The notes beneath the pieces are model-generated. The model was given only the letters and a program-made list of their open reading frames with translations, was not told the DNA's origin and ran no database searches. Of a DNA stretch of 64,000 bases, positions 1 through 9,217 are shown in pieces. The translations under genes and the position numbers were made by a program. Source of the stretch: Clostridia bacterium (GTDB lineage: Bacteria > Bacillota > Clostridia > TANB77 > CAG-508); the NCBI GenBank assembly GCA_017510525.1, contig JAFWNC010000019.1, forward strand, positions 152,611 to 216,610, given 5' to 3'. Each line of letters starts with the position of its first letter. The first letter of the stretch is position 1.

Positions 1-1
1 T

Positions 2-289
2 AAAGACATAAAGGGACTTGAACTTGCAGGTGCAAACACAAAGGTTTATAAAACTAAAACAGGGAATTATAAAAAAGGAGATATAGTAACCGTAGAATTT
101 AAACAATCAATTCCATTAAACCCTGATAGATATACAATTTCTTTTGGTTGTACTAAGTTTAAGAAAAATGGAGATTTAGAAGTGTTTGATAGAAAATATG
201 ATGCAATATTCTTAGAAGTATTGGGATATAGAGGCTGCTTGGGGCTATTAGATTTAAAGACAAAAATAGATATTAAAACTGAAAATTAG
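2..289 (+). CDS. Wzt-like polysaccharide ABC transporter ATPase, C-terminal end (partial)
   Basis: The window opens inside this gene; the frame from base 2 is open for 95 codons to a TAG. The translation is a beta-rich segment (KGDIVTVEF, then SIPLNPDRYTISFG) ending in KTKIDIKTEN, which resembles the C-terminal carbohydrate-binding domain that Wzt ATPases carry after the ABC domain. In that family the domain recognises the modified end of the glycan before export. The next two genes encode methyltransferase/kinase-like proteins of the kind that make such end modifications, which supports the call. The ATPase domain itself lies outside the window, so this is a family-level inference. Confidence 0.6.
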   Translation, partial: KDIKGLELAGANTKVYKTKTGNYKKGDIVTVEFKQSIPLNPDRYTISFGCTKFKKNGDLEVFDRKYDAIFLEVLGYRGCLGLLDLKTKIDIKTEN

Positions 290-302
290 AAAGGTATTAA
301 TT

Positions 303-1418
303 ATGAAAATTAATTATGATTTTTATACTGGTAAAGACGAATATTGTGATGGTGATATAGAAAAAAAGATTTTAGAGTATATGGATAAGTATGACGAAAA
401 AGATTTTGAAAAAGTTTTCGAAAATGATATAAGATGGCCTGTATTTTATCATCTTACACCGCTTAGAAAAAATATCTTAAATTGGTATCCTTTTAAAGAA
501 AATGCTGAAGTTTTAGAAATTGGAGCTGGAATGGGTGCAATAACAGGAATTCTTTGTGAAAAAGCTGGTCATGTTACTTCTGTTGAACTCTCAAAACAAC
601 GTGCATCTGCAATAGCTAAAAGATGTAAAGACAAAGAGAATTTAGAAATAATAGTTGGAAATTTTAATCATATTAAATTTGATAAAAAGTTTGATTATAT
701 TACTTTAATAGGTGTTCTTGAATATGCTCCTTTGTATACAAATACGGATAATCCTTTTAATGATTTCTTAACATATATTAAATCATTACTTAAAGATGAT
801 GGCAAGCTTTTAATCGCAATCGAGAATCAGTTTGGAATGAAATATTTCTCAGGCGCGAACGAAGATCATACAGCAAAAAAATATGATGGAATTGTTGGAT
901 ATGAAAACAAAAATGGAATTAGAACTTTTGGCAAAGAAGAATTAAATCAAATATTAGTTAGAAGCGGATTTGAATATACAAAGTTTTATTATCCGATGCC
1001 TGATTATAAATTGCCTCAAAAAATTTTTTCAGATGAATATCAACCAATTGAAAAGGTTTTAGATTATAAGCCATATACATCGTGTAATGAGAGTGTAAAT
1101 TTTGATGAAAAAGAGGCTTATAAAGATATAATAAAAAACAATATGTTTGGATTTTTTGCTAATTCTTTTTTTGTTGAATGTTCATCGTCTAGAATTGATA
1201 CATATATTAGTTTTGATAATTATAGACCTATTGAAATGAATGAAAAATCAGATAAATTTTTTAAGGAAAACTATTTAAGAGAAAACAATGAAAATCAATT
1301 AAATATGGAGAATATTGAGTTGAAGAAAGAAAATGAAAAATTAAAGAAAGATTTATACAATATTATTAATTCAAAATCATGGAGAATAACTAAATTTTTG
1401 AGAAGAGAAAAAAAATAA
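303..1418 (+). CDS. SAM-dependent methyltransferase with C-terminal coiled coil
   Basis: A class I methyltransferase of 371 residues. The SAM-binding motif I is intact (VLEIGAGMGAITG, about residues 70-82), followed by an acidic residue in VTSVELS and a post-motif DYITLIGVLEY. The last ~60 residues (NENQLNMENIELKKENEKL) form a coiled coil ending in NSKSWRITKFLR, a tail also seen at the end of many polysaccharide glycosyltransferases. It lies 13 bp after the Wzt-like gene and before a larger paralogue with the same architecture. A role in methylating the growing end of a surface glycan is inferred from this context and from the WbdD precedent; the substrate cannot be read from sequence. Confidence 0.75.
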   Translation: MKINYDFYTGKDEYCDGDIEKKILEYMDKYDEKDFEKVFENDIRWPVFYHLTPLRKNILNWYPFKENAEVLEIGAGMGAITGILCEKAGHVTSVELSKQRASAIAKRCKDKENLEIIVGNFNHIKFDKKFDYITLIGVLEYAPLYTNTDNPFNDFLTYIKSLLKDDGKLLIAIENQFGMKYFSGANEDHTAKKYDGIVGYENKNGIRTFGKEELNQILVRSGFEYTKFYYPMPDYKLPQKIFSDEYQPIEKVLDYKPYTSCNESVNFDEKEAYKDIIKNNMFGFFANSFFVECSSSRIDTYISFDNYRPIEMNEKSDKFFKENYLRENNENQLNMENIELKKENEKLKKDLYNIINSKSWRITKFLRREKK

Positions 1419-1450
1419 ATTAATAGTAATTAGTAGAAATGGAGAATACT

Positions 1451-3124
1451 ATGAAACTAAATTTAGATTTTTATAATGAGAATGATAATAAAGTTGAAGA
1501 AACAAATAAAGAAAATATTGAAAATATTTTTTCTGATTTTAAAGTTAATATAATAAGTTGGTATCCTTTCAAAACTAACTCGAAAATATTAGAAATTGGT
1601 GCTGATTCTGCAGAAATTACAGCCGAATTATGTCAAAAAGCAGAGAAGATAATCTCGATTACATCTTCAAAAAAAATAGGACAAGAAATTCTAAATAATA
1701 ATGAAGATAAGAAAAACTTAGAAATTATCGTTGGAAATCTAGAAGATATAAAACTTAATGAAAAATTTGATTATATTACTATAATTGGTGCTGAAAAATT
1801 AAATATTAAATTAAAAAAAATCTTAGAATATTCAAAAAAATTTCTAAATGAAAATGGCATAATATTATTAGCAATTGATAATAAATTAGGTGTAAAATAT
1901 TTTTCTACATTAAAGGAAAATGGGGAGAAAATAACAAATCTTTTAGGTAAAAACTGTTATTCTTTAAATGATATAGAAAATGAAATAAAAAACGCTGGAT
2001 TTGAAAATAAAAAAATATATTACCCTTTAACTGACTATAAGATGACAAATGTAATATTCACAGATGACTTTTTTATCTCAAAGAGCAATTTATCTAGAAA
2101 TATTGATTTTAATGAAAAGAATACTATAAAGTTTTATGAGCAAAATGATTTATTTGAAGAGCTACTTGCAGAAAAAGAGGTATGTAAATATTTTATAAAT
2201 TCATTTTTCTTTGAAATCTTTAGTGGAGAAGTAACTGACAATAATATTAAGATGATTTCATATTCCAATATGAGAAAAAAAGAATATAGAATAAAAACAA
2301 TAGTAACTAACAAGTATGTTTACAAATATCCAATGAATAGTGATAGTGAAGAACATATATATAGAATAAAAGAAAATATTGATCTTATGAGAAAAAAACA
2401 AATTAATACTGTTGATTCATACGATAATGAAAAAATAATAAGTACTTATGTAAGCGAGAAAAATTTTGCCCAAATACTTATGGATACTGTAAAAGATAAC
2501 AAAGAAGAAACAATTGAATTATTAAAAAAATACAAAACAGATATTTTGGAAAAACTAAAAAGTGATGTAAAAGGAATAAATATATTTGATAAATATAATA
2601 TAGAATATGATAAAGATAGAGTTAAAAAATTGGAATTCACGCAATATGGATTATGGGATTTAATATTCCAAAATTGTTTTTATATAAAGAAAAAATTTTA
2701 TTTTTATGATCAGGAATGGAGATTAGAAAATATACCTATTGTATTCATATTTTATAGAGCTATAAAATATCTAAATAAAATAAAAAAATATATATCAACT
2801 AAAGAATTGTATGCTATATTTGATATTAATGATGAAGATATAGAATTACTTGATAAGCTAGATGATAAAATACAAGAAGAAATCAGAGATGAAATTGCAT
2901 GGGAATATAATAAAAATGGAAAAAGTGTTGAACAGATTAAAATTGACCAATTAACGAGTAATCATAGAATAAATTTGTTAAGCATAGACATTGAAAATAA
3001 CAAAAATGAAATTATTTGTTTAAAAAATGAAAACAATTCTTTAAAAGCAGAAATAATTGCCATGAAGAACTCAAAGACATGGAAGATAGCTGAGATTATA
3101 AGAAAGATAAAGAAAAGAAAATGA
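1451..3124 (+). CDS. degenerate methyltransferase fused to kinase-like domain and coiled coil
   Basis: The N-terminal ~230 residues align with the upstream methyltransferase, but motif I has decayed (ILEIGADSAEITAEL against VLEIGAGMGAITGIL), so SAM binding is doubtful. Around residues 390-420 the protein contains WDLIFQNCFY followed by FYFYDQEW. The D-x4-N spacing and the following D-x-E resemble the catalytic loop and metal-binding motif of protein-kinase-like phosphotransferases. The last ~80 residues form a coiled coil ending NSKTWKIAEIIRKIKK, the same tail as the neighbour. I chose ATG 1451, which has GGAG at 1441-1444, over the in-frame ATG at 1439. The order methyltransferase-kinase-coiled coil is that of WbdD, the O-antigen chain terminator; the kinase assignment is inference. 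Confidence 0.6.
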   Translation: MKLNLDFYNENDNKVEETNKENIENIFSDFKVNIISWYPFKTNSKILEIGADSAEITAELCQKAEKIISITSSKKIGQEILNNNEDKKNLEIIVGNLEDIKLNEKFDYITIIGAEKLNIKLKKILEYSKKFLNENGIILLAIDNKLGVKYFSTLKENGEKITNLLGKNCYSLNDIENEIKNAGFENKKIYYPLTDYKMTNVIFTDDFFISKSNLSRNIDFNEKNTIKFYEQNDLFEELLAEKEVCKYFINSFFFEIFSGEVTDNNIKMISYSNMRKKEYRIKTIVTNKYVYKYPMNSDSEEHIYRIKENIDLMRKKQINTVDSYDNEKIISTYVSEKNFAQILMDTVKDNKEETIELLKKYKTDILEKLKSDVKGINIFDKYNIEYDKDRVKKLEFTQYGLWDLIFQNCFYIKKKFYFYDQEWRLENIPIVFIFYRAIKYLNKIKKYISTKELYAIFDINDEDIELLDKLDDKIQEEIRDEIAWEYNKNGKSVEQIKIDQLTSNHRINLLSIDIENNKNEIICLKNENNSLKAEIIAMKNSKTWKIAEIIRKIKKRK

Positions 3125-3135
3125 AAGGAAAAAAA

Positions 3136-5040
3136 ATGACAGGTAGATTAAGAGATAGATTATTTCCAGAAGGTAGTTGGATAAGAGTTAAATTGAGAAT
3201 TATTAATAGAATTGTAAAAACTTTATTTAATGTTAACTATATGAAAAAACAATTTATCAATATAAAACAACAAGGATTTAAAAAAACTATTAAAGAAATA
3301 AAAAGTGATTTAAAAAGTGGAGTTGAATTATCAAAGGGCGAATTCTATCAAATTTGGATTAAAAATAATGAACCAAATGAGAATAAATTAAATGAGCAAA
3401 GAAATAAGAAATTTGATTTTGAGCCCAAAATTAGTGTTATTGTTCCTATGTATAATACTCCAATTAATTTTTTTCAAGAATTAGTAGAATGTTTAATTAA
3501 TCAAACATATAAGAATTGGGAATTATGTCTTGCTGATGGAAGTCCAGAGAAAAATACAGAAATTGAAAGTATTATTAGTAAAGATAATAGAATAAAATAT
3601 GTTTTTTTAGGCGAGAATAAAGGGATTGCTGGCAATTCAAATGAAGCATTAAAATTAGCTACAGGTGATTTTATAGCTTTATTAGATCATGATGATTTAT
3701 TGCCTGAATTTTCTTTATTTGAAATAGTAAAGTGCATAAATAAAAATCCTAATGTTGAATTTATATATACTGATGAAGATAAAATTGAAGAAAAAGGTGG
3801 AAAAAGATATGATCCATATTTTAAATCAGACTTCGCTCCAGATACATTGAGAGCTAATAATTATATTTGTCATTTTAGTGTTTATAAAAAAGAGTTAATG
3901 AATAAACTAAAAGGATTCAAAGAAGGATATGATGGAGCTCAGGATTATGATTTAATCCTTAGAATGAGTGAAAACACTAATAATATTATACATATACCTA
4001 GAATTTTATATCATTGGAGAGTTCATAGTTTATCAACTGCACAACATGGAGGAGCAGCAAAACCTTATGCATATGAAGCAGGAATAAAAGCAATACAATC
4101 TCATATTGATAGACTAAATCTACGAGGAAAAGTTGAATCTGGAGTTACATTAGGTACATATAAAATTAATTATGATATTATAGGAAATCCTAAAGTGTCT
4201 ATATTAATTCCTAATAAAGATTATATTGAAACTCTAAAGGTTTGTTTAGATTCAATAAAGAGATTGACAACTTATAATAATTACGAAATAATAATTATTG
4301 AAAATAATAGTGAAGATAAGAAAACTTTTGATTTTTATAAAGAAATAGAAGGAAAAGATAATATAAAAGTTGTTTATTATCCTGAAAAAGAGTTTAATTA
4401 TTCAAAAATAATAAATTTTGGTGTAAAAAAAGCTAAAGGTGAGTATATAGTTCAATTAAATAATGATACTGAATTAATAACTAAGAACTGGTTAAAAGAA
4501 ATGCTTATGTATGCACAGAGAGAAGATGTAGGAGCAGTAGGAGTTAAATTATTTTACCCTGACAAAACAATACAACATGCTGGAATTATTGTTGGAATAG
4601 GTGGAGTTGCTGGACATGTTTTTAAAAATCTTCCAGAAAGTGCACATGGATATTTTTCAAAGGAATCAATGATACAAAATATGAGCGCGGTTACTGCTGC
4701 GTGCATAATGACAAGAAAATCTATATATGACGAAGTTGGATATATGGATGAAAAATTTAAGGTTGCGTTTAATGATGTTGATTTTTGCTTAAAAATAAGA
4801 GAAAAAGGAAAGTTGATTGTATATAATCCATATGTTCAGTTTATACATTATGAATCGAAAAGTAGAGGATATGAAGATACTCCAGAAAAAATAGAAAGAT
4901 TTAAGGCTGAAATAGATAGATTTAAAAGAAAATGGAATAATATATTAGAAAATGGAGATCCATATTATAATATAAATTTAAGACTTGATAATGATCAATG
5001 TGATATAAAAATGGAAAGAGTAAAACTAAAAGGAGAATAA
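3136..5040 (+). CDS. family 2 glycosyltransferase with two GT-A domains
   Basis: A protein of about 634 residues with two tandem GT2 domains. The first starts near KISVIVPMYNT, has the DHDD metal-binding motif in GDFIALLDHDD and an acceptor-side QDYDLILRMSE. The second starts at KVSILIPNKDYIETLKVC, has QLNNDTE as its DxD-like motif and FNDVDFCLKIREKG near its end. Two-domain GT2 enzymes of this type often add two successive sugars. An ATG at 3121 overlaps the previous stop (ATGA), but 3136 has AAAGGA at an ideal distance and is preferred. Acceptor and donor are not predictable; rhamnose is available from the rfb genes downstream. Confidence 0.85.
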   Translation: MTGRLRDRLFPEGSWIRVKLRIINRIVKTLFNVNYMKKQFINIKQQGFKKTIKEIKSDLKSGVELSKGEFYQIWIKNNEPNENKLNEQRNKKFDFEPKISVIVPMYNTPINFFQELVECLINQTYKNWELCLADGSPEKNTEIESIISKDNRIKYVFLGENKGIAGNSNEALKLATGDFIALLDHDDLLPEFSLFEIVKCINKNPNVEFIYTDEDKIEEKGGKRYDPYFKSDFAPDTLRANNYICHFSVYKKELMNKLKGFKEGYDGAQDYDLILRMSENTNNIIHIPRILYHWRVHSLSTAQHGGAAKPYAYEAGIKAIQSHIDRLNLRGKVESGVTLGTYKINYDIIGNPKVSILIPNKDYIETLKVCLDSIKRLTTYNNYEIIIIENNSEDKKTFDFYKEIEGKDNIKVVYYPEKEFNYSKIINFGVKKAKGEYIVQLNNDTELITKNWLKEMLMYAQREDVGAVGVKLFYPDKTIQHAGIIVGIGGVAGHVFKNLPESAHGYFSKESMIQNMSAVTAACIMTRKSIYDEVGYMDEKFKVAFNDVDFCLKIREKGKLIVYNPYVQFIHYESKSRGYEDTPEKIERFKAEIDRFKRKWNNILENGDPYYNINLRLDNDQCDIKMERVKLKGE

Positions 5041-5044
5041 GAAA

Positions 5045-7309
5045 ATGCTATACAATATTAAACATAAATTATTGATTAATACTAATGAATTTAGGTATAT
5101 GTATATTGGAATTGTTTTTGCTGCTATTGTATTTTTATTAATAAATTTCATATATAGTATTTTTGAAGAGTTTAAAAGAAATGAAAGTTTAAAGGATAAG
5201 ATATTAAATATATTAAAAAAACCAGCATTTATAGGCATAATTTATACGATAATACCAATTATAATGGAAATCCTATTATATAAAAACTATAGATTAGAAT
5301 TTTCAAAAGATGTTTATATTAGAATTGCTTATTCATATGTGTTCTGTATGTCTTTTTTGATTTATTTTATATTTAGAAAAAAAGATAAAAAGATAAATAG
5401 AATAGTAGATTTTATTGTTAAACACAGATATAAAATTGCTATAATTGCCTTTGTTGTTTTAGTGGTATGTAAAATTCACTTTTCTTCTATTGGAATATGG
5501 AATATATATACAAGAAATGAAGATACATCAACAATATTTGGAAAAGCAAGAGCAATTAGATCAGATGAATGGTTAGTAACTACTCCATATAATTTTTCAC
5601 AGGAATATAATAGTTTTAAATTAGTAAATGAAAACCTTTTCCTTGGAAATAATGATATGAATATTTTCCATGCTCCTGTTTTAGATGCATCAATTTTTGT
5701 TAGAATTTTTTCATGGGGATATATCTTATTTGGAAATGAAATAGGATTGTCATGGGCATGGACATTAAAATTTATTGTAATGTTTATGATTTATTTTGAA
5801 TTGGGAATGATGATAAGTAAAAAAGATAAAGGTTTATCGATTTTGTTGGCTTTTTGGTTAACATTTTCTCCAGCAATTATGTGGTGGTCAATGATGGATA
5901 CTCCTGCATTTGCTATTGCTATTATAGTATTGTTTCATACATATGTTTCAAATAAAGATATGTCTATAAAAAAGAAACTGTTAATAGCGTATGGAATGAC
6001 TGTTTTCTTATGTAATTTTGCATTTTCTTTATATCCTGCATGGCAAGTACCACTAGGATATTTAATATTGCCATTTATTATTATTGATTTTATTATATAT
6101 AGAAAGAATTTATCATTAAAAGACTATTTAATAATGATAGGTACTATAATAATAACTGCTGCGATAGTAGCATATTTTGTGATAACTTCATGGAATGGTA
6201 TTCAAGCTTTGATGGGAACGAAATATCCTGGAGCAAGAGAGTGCGTTGGTGGAGAATATGAGTTTAAAAGATTAATAAACTATTATACTAATTTCTTTTC
6301 TCCATATACAGATGATTTTGCAAATCCATGTGAAATATCTGCTTTTATATATCCTTCAATATCTGTTATAATTGTAATAATATGTGAGATAATATCTGCA
6401 ATTAAAAACAAAAACATAAAAGATAATATAAAAAATAAGGATAATTGGTATTTATATGGCTTGATAGCATTAATACTTATTTTTCTATCATGGATGAAAT
6501 TTAGCTGGCCAACTGTATTAAGAAAAGTTACATTATTCTATAATGTACCAGAAAAAAGATTAGAAACAATTTTTCAAATGTCGTGTGTAATTTTAACACT
6601 AGCTATATCTGTAAAACTATTTAATAGTAAAAAGAAGTTAATTAACAATAAAGTAGCGATAATAATATCCATCGGCATATCTGCTCTAGCATACTATTTA
6701 ATTAAAAAAAGTGAATATGTAGAAATATTTACAACCTTTAAATTTACTATATTATTACCTATAATATTTTTTATGAATTATACATTTTTGTCAAGCAACA
6801 AAAAAGCCTTTATATATGTTATGATATTATTGAGCCTTTTTGTAGGGGGATATGTTAACCCTATTTCTAGAGGAGTTAAAGAAATAAATCAAACAGAAAT
6901 TGCGATAGAAGCTAGAAAGATATCAGAAAAAGATCCTGATGCAATATGGATTGGAGAAAGTCAAATAAATGCACAATATTTAGGAGCAAATGGAATTAAA
7001 GTTCTAAATGGTATAAATCAATATCCAAATTATGAATGGATTGATATTGTAGATCCAAAACATAAAAATGAAGAGGTTTGGAATAGGTATGCACATATAG
7101 CTATTTCTTTTGGAGATGAAACAAAATTTGATTTAGTTACTTTGGACTCTTATATTTTAACATTAACATATGATAATTTAAAAGATTTAAATATTAAGTA
7201 TTTATATTCATATAGAAATATTTCAGAAGAAGATAAAGAAAAATTTGGAATGGAAACAATTTATGAAGATATTTCTCATGAACAATATATATATAAAATA
7301 AATTTTTAA
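5045..7309 (+). CDS. polytopic GT-C-like membrane protein
   Basis: A 754-residue protein with an N-terminal membrane helix (IGIVFAAIVFLLINFIY), many further hydrophobic segments and a soluble C-terminal ~150 residues. The loop ARAIRSDEWLVTTPYNFSQE after the fourth or fifth helix is a conserved feature of a large Firmicutes membrane family found in polysaccharide clusters and thought to be GT-C-type lipid-linked sugar transferases. It starts 5 bp after the GT2 gene, with AAAGGAG inside that gene's last codons. The neighbouring GT2/DUF2304 pair could supply its polyprenyl-linked sugar donor. The exact reaction is unknown. Confidence 0.65.
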   Translation: MLYNIKHKLLINTNEFRYMYIGIVFAAIVFLLINFIYSIFEEFKRNESLKDKILNILKKPAFIGIIYTIIPIIMEILLYKNYRLEFSKDVYIRIAYSYVFCMSFLIYFIFRKKDKKINRIVDFIVKHRYKIAIIAFVVLVVCKIHFSSIGIWNIYTRNEDTSTIFGKARAIRSDEWLVTTPYNFSQEYNSFKLVNENLFLGNNDMNIFHAPVLDASIFVRIFSWGYILFGNEIGLSWAWTLKFIVMFMIYFELGMMISKKDKGLSILLAFWLTFSPAIMWWSMMDTPAFAIAIIVLFHTYVSNKDMSIKKKLLIAYGMTVFLCNFAFSLYPAWQVPLGYLILPFIIIDFIIYRKNLSLKDYLIMIGTIIITAAIVAYFVITSWNGIQALMGTKYPGARECVGGEYEFKRLINYYTNFFSPYTDDFANPCEISAFIYPSISVIIVIICEIISAIKNKNIKDNIKNKDNWYLYGLIALILIFLSWMKFSWPTVLRKVTLFYNVPEKRLETIFQMSCVILTLAISVKLFNSKKKLINNKVAIIISIGISALAYYLIKKSEYVEIFTTFKFTILLPIIFFMNYTFLSSNKKAFIYVMILLSLFVGGYVNPISRGVKEINQTEIAIEARKISEKDPDAIWIGESQINAQYLGANGIKVLNGINQYPNYEWIDIVDPKHKNEEVWNRYAHIAISFGDETKFDLVTLDSYILTLTYDNLKDLNIKYLYSYRNISEEDKEKFGMETIYEDISHEQYIYKINF

Positions 7310-7327
7310 GTTTAAAGGGAGTGTTAA

Positions 7328-8047
7328 ATGAAAAAAATTATACTTGTTATACCAGCATACAATGAGGAAGAAAATATTTTAAAGACTATTAACAATATAA
7401 ACAAAAACAGTGATAGAATAGATTATATTGTAATAAATGATGGATCTACTGATAATACAGAAAATATTCTTGAAAAAAATAATATAAATCATATAAAATT
7501 AGTGAATAATCTAGGAATTGGAGGCGCTGTTCAAACGGGTTATAAATATGCTCTTAAGAACAATTATGATATAGCTATTCAATTTGATGGAGATGGTCAA
7601 CATGATATTTCCTATGTTAATAAAATTTGTGAACCTATAATAAATGGACAAGCTGATATGGTAATAGGAACAAGATACTTAGATAAGAGAGAGAGTTCTT
7701 TTCAATCAACGTTCATGAGAAGATTAGGATCAAATATAATATCATTTTTTATTAAATTATTATGCAGAAAAAAAATTACTGATCCAACATCTGGATTTAG
7801 AGCTGTAAATAAAAAAGTAATCGAAGAATTTGCAAATGATTATCCAACGGAATATCCAGAGCCAGAGTCAACAGTTTCTTTATTAGTTGGTGGATATAAA
7901 ATAGAAGAAGTACCTGTAAGCATGAATCCAAGAGAAGGCGGGAAGTCATCAATTAGGTTAGGAAAAACTATTGATTATATGATAAAAGTTGTTCTTGCTA
8001 TAATAATTGATAGCATTAGTTTTAAGAAGAAAAGGAGAAAAAAATAA
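7328..8047 (+). CDS. polyprenyl-phosphate-type family 2 glycosyltransferase
   Basis: A 239-residue GT2 enzyme of the DPM1/dolichyl-phosphate-sugar synthase type. It has the nucleotide-binding start ILVIPAYNEEENI, VINDGSTDNTENI, the metal site FDGDGQHD and the acceptor-side GTRYLDKRES and DPTSGFRAVNKK. Such enzymes transfer a sugar from a nucleotide donor to undecaprenyl phosphate at the inner membrane face. It is followed, with stop and start overlapping (TAATG), by a DUF2304 protein, a very common pairing. The preceding GT-C-like protein is the likely user of the lipid-linked sugar. Confidence 0.87.
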   Translation: MKKIILVIPAYNEEENILKTINNINKNSDRIDYIVINDGSTDNTENILEKNNINHIKLVNNLGIGGAVQTGYKYALKNNYDIAIQFDGDGQHDISYVNKICEPIINGQADMVIGTRYLDKRESSFQSTFMRRLGSNIISFFIKLLCRKKITDPTSGFRAVNKKVIEEFANDYPTEYPEPESTVSLLVGGYKIEEVPVSMNPREGGKSSIRLGKTIDYMIKVVLAIIIDSISFKKKRRKK

Positions 8048-8427
8048 TGCAGATATCTCTAAAAATTGCTTTAATTGTAATATTATTAATTTATTTATTT
8101 TGTATATCAAAATCAGTAAAAAGAAAAAATATGAAAATAGGATATTTAATTTTTTGGTGTATTACTGGATTAATACTAATTATTGCATTATTAGCACCAA
8201 ATTTTGTTGAAAATATATCAATCTTTTTAGGGTTTGGACTACCTATTAATATGATTTTCAGTTGTGCTATTTTTATTATATTATATTTAACTTTTGATTT
8301 AACAAAACAAATAACAAAAGTTGAAAAACAAAACGTATTATTAATTCAAGAATTATCATTATTAAAAACAGAAATGAAACAACTTAAAAATAAAAATGAA
8401 TTAGAGGATAAAGATGAAAGAATTTAA
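8047..8427 (+). CDS. DUF2304 family membrane protein
   Basis: A 126-residue protein with three to four hydrophobic segments and a C-terminal coiled coil (VEKQNVLLIQELSLLKTEMK). Size, topology and the FGLPINMIFSCAIF region fit the DUF2304 family, small membrane partners of GT2 enzymes. The ATG overlaps the upstream stop codon, so translational coupling to the glycosyltransferase is likely, and GGAG lies 9-10 nt upstream inside that gene. The 3' end overlaps the next glycosyltransferase by 14 nt. Confidence 0.75.
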   Translation: MQISLKIALIVILLIYLFCISKSVKRKNMKIGYLIFWCITGLILIIALLAPNFVENISIFLGFGLPINMIFSCAIFIILYLTFDLTKQITKVEKQNVLLIQELSLLKTEMKQLKNKNELEDKDERI

Positions 8428-9202
8428 AAATCATACTTTTATTATATGTGCATATAAAGAATCACAGTATTTGGAAGAATGTATAAAATCTGTATTATCT
8501 CAAAATGTAAAAAGTAATGTAATTATTACAACATCAACTCCAAATGATTATATTAAGAATTTAGCTAATAAATACAATATAGAAATGTTTATTAATAATG
8601 GAGAAAAAGGAATTGGTCAAGATTGGAACTATGGAGTAAGTAAAGCAAAAACGGATTATGTAACAGTTGCACATCAAGATGATATATATAAAACTGAATA
8701 CTTAGAGAATATTGTTAAATGCATAGAAAAAGGACTGGATTTTATAATTGCTTTTACGGATTATAGGGAGATAAAAAATAATATCGAAATAGAATTAACT
8801 AAAAATTTGAAAATAAAGAAAATATTACTATTTCCATTAAAAATATTTAAAAAGTCCAAATTTATAAGAAGAAGAAGTTTATCTTTAGGAAATTCAATTT
8901 GCTGTCCGAGTGTTACTATAAACAAAAAGATAACTGGCGAAAATCCATACATAACAGATATGAAATGTGATTTAGATTGGGATACGTGGGATAAACTATC
9001 TAAATATAAAGGAAGATTTCTATATATAAACAAAGAGCTTATGGCACACAGAATACATGAAGAATCAGAAACTTCGAATTTAATTGAAAACAATATTAGA
9101 CTTGAAGAGGATTTTTTAATGTTACAAAGATATTGGCCAAAACCAATAGCAAAGTTTATTATGAAATTTTATGGAAAAGCTATAGAAACAAATAAGATGT
9201 AA
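8414..9202 (+). CDS. family 2 glycosyltransferase
   Basis: A 262-residue single-domain GT2. It opens FIICAYKESQYLEECIKSVL, then has GIGQDWNYGVSKAKTDYVTVAHQDD with a QDD metal motif, and DLDWDTWDKLSKYKGRF near the acceptor side. It begins inside the end of the DUF2304 gene in another frame, so the two are probably coupled. Donor sugar and linkage are not predictable. Confidence 0.82.
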   Translation: MKEFKNHTFIICAYKESQYLEECIKSVLSQNVKSNVIITTSTPNDYIKNLANKYNIEMFINNGEKGIGQDWNYGVSKAKTDYVTVAHQDDIYKTEYLENIVKCIEKGLDFIIAFTDYREIKNNIEIELTKNLKIKKILLFPLKIFKKSKFIRRRSLSLGNSICCPSVTINKKITGENPYITDMKCDLDWDTWDKLSKYKGRFLYINKELMAHRIHEESETSNLIENNIRLEEDFLMLQRYWPKPIAKFIMKFYGKAIETNKM

Positions 9203-9217
9203 TTTAGAAGGGATAAA

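Noticed and set aside
8007-8210. 67-codon frame overlapping the GT2/DUF2304 junction
   Set aside because: It lies out of frame across the well-supported TAATG junction and has no family resemblance.
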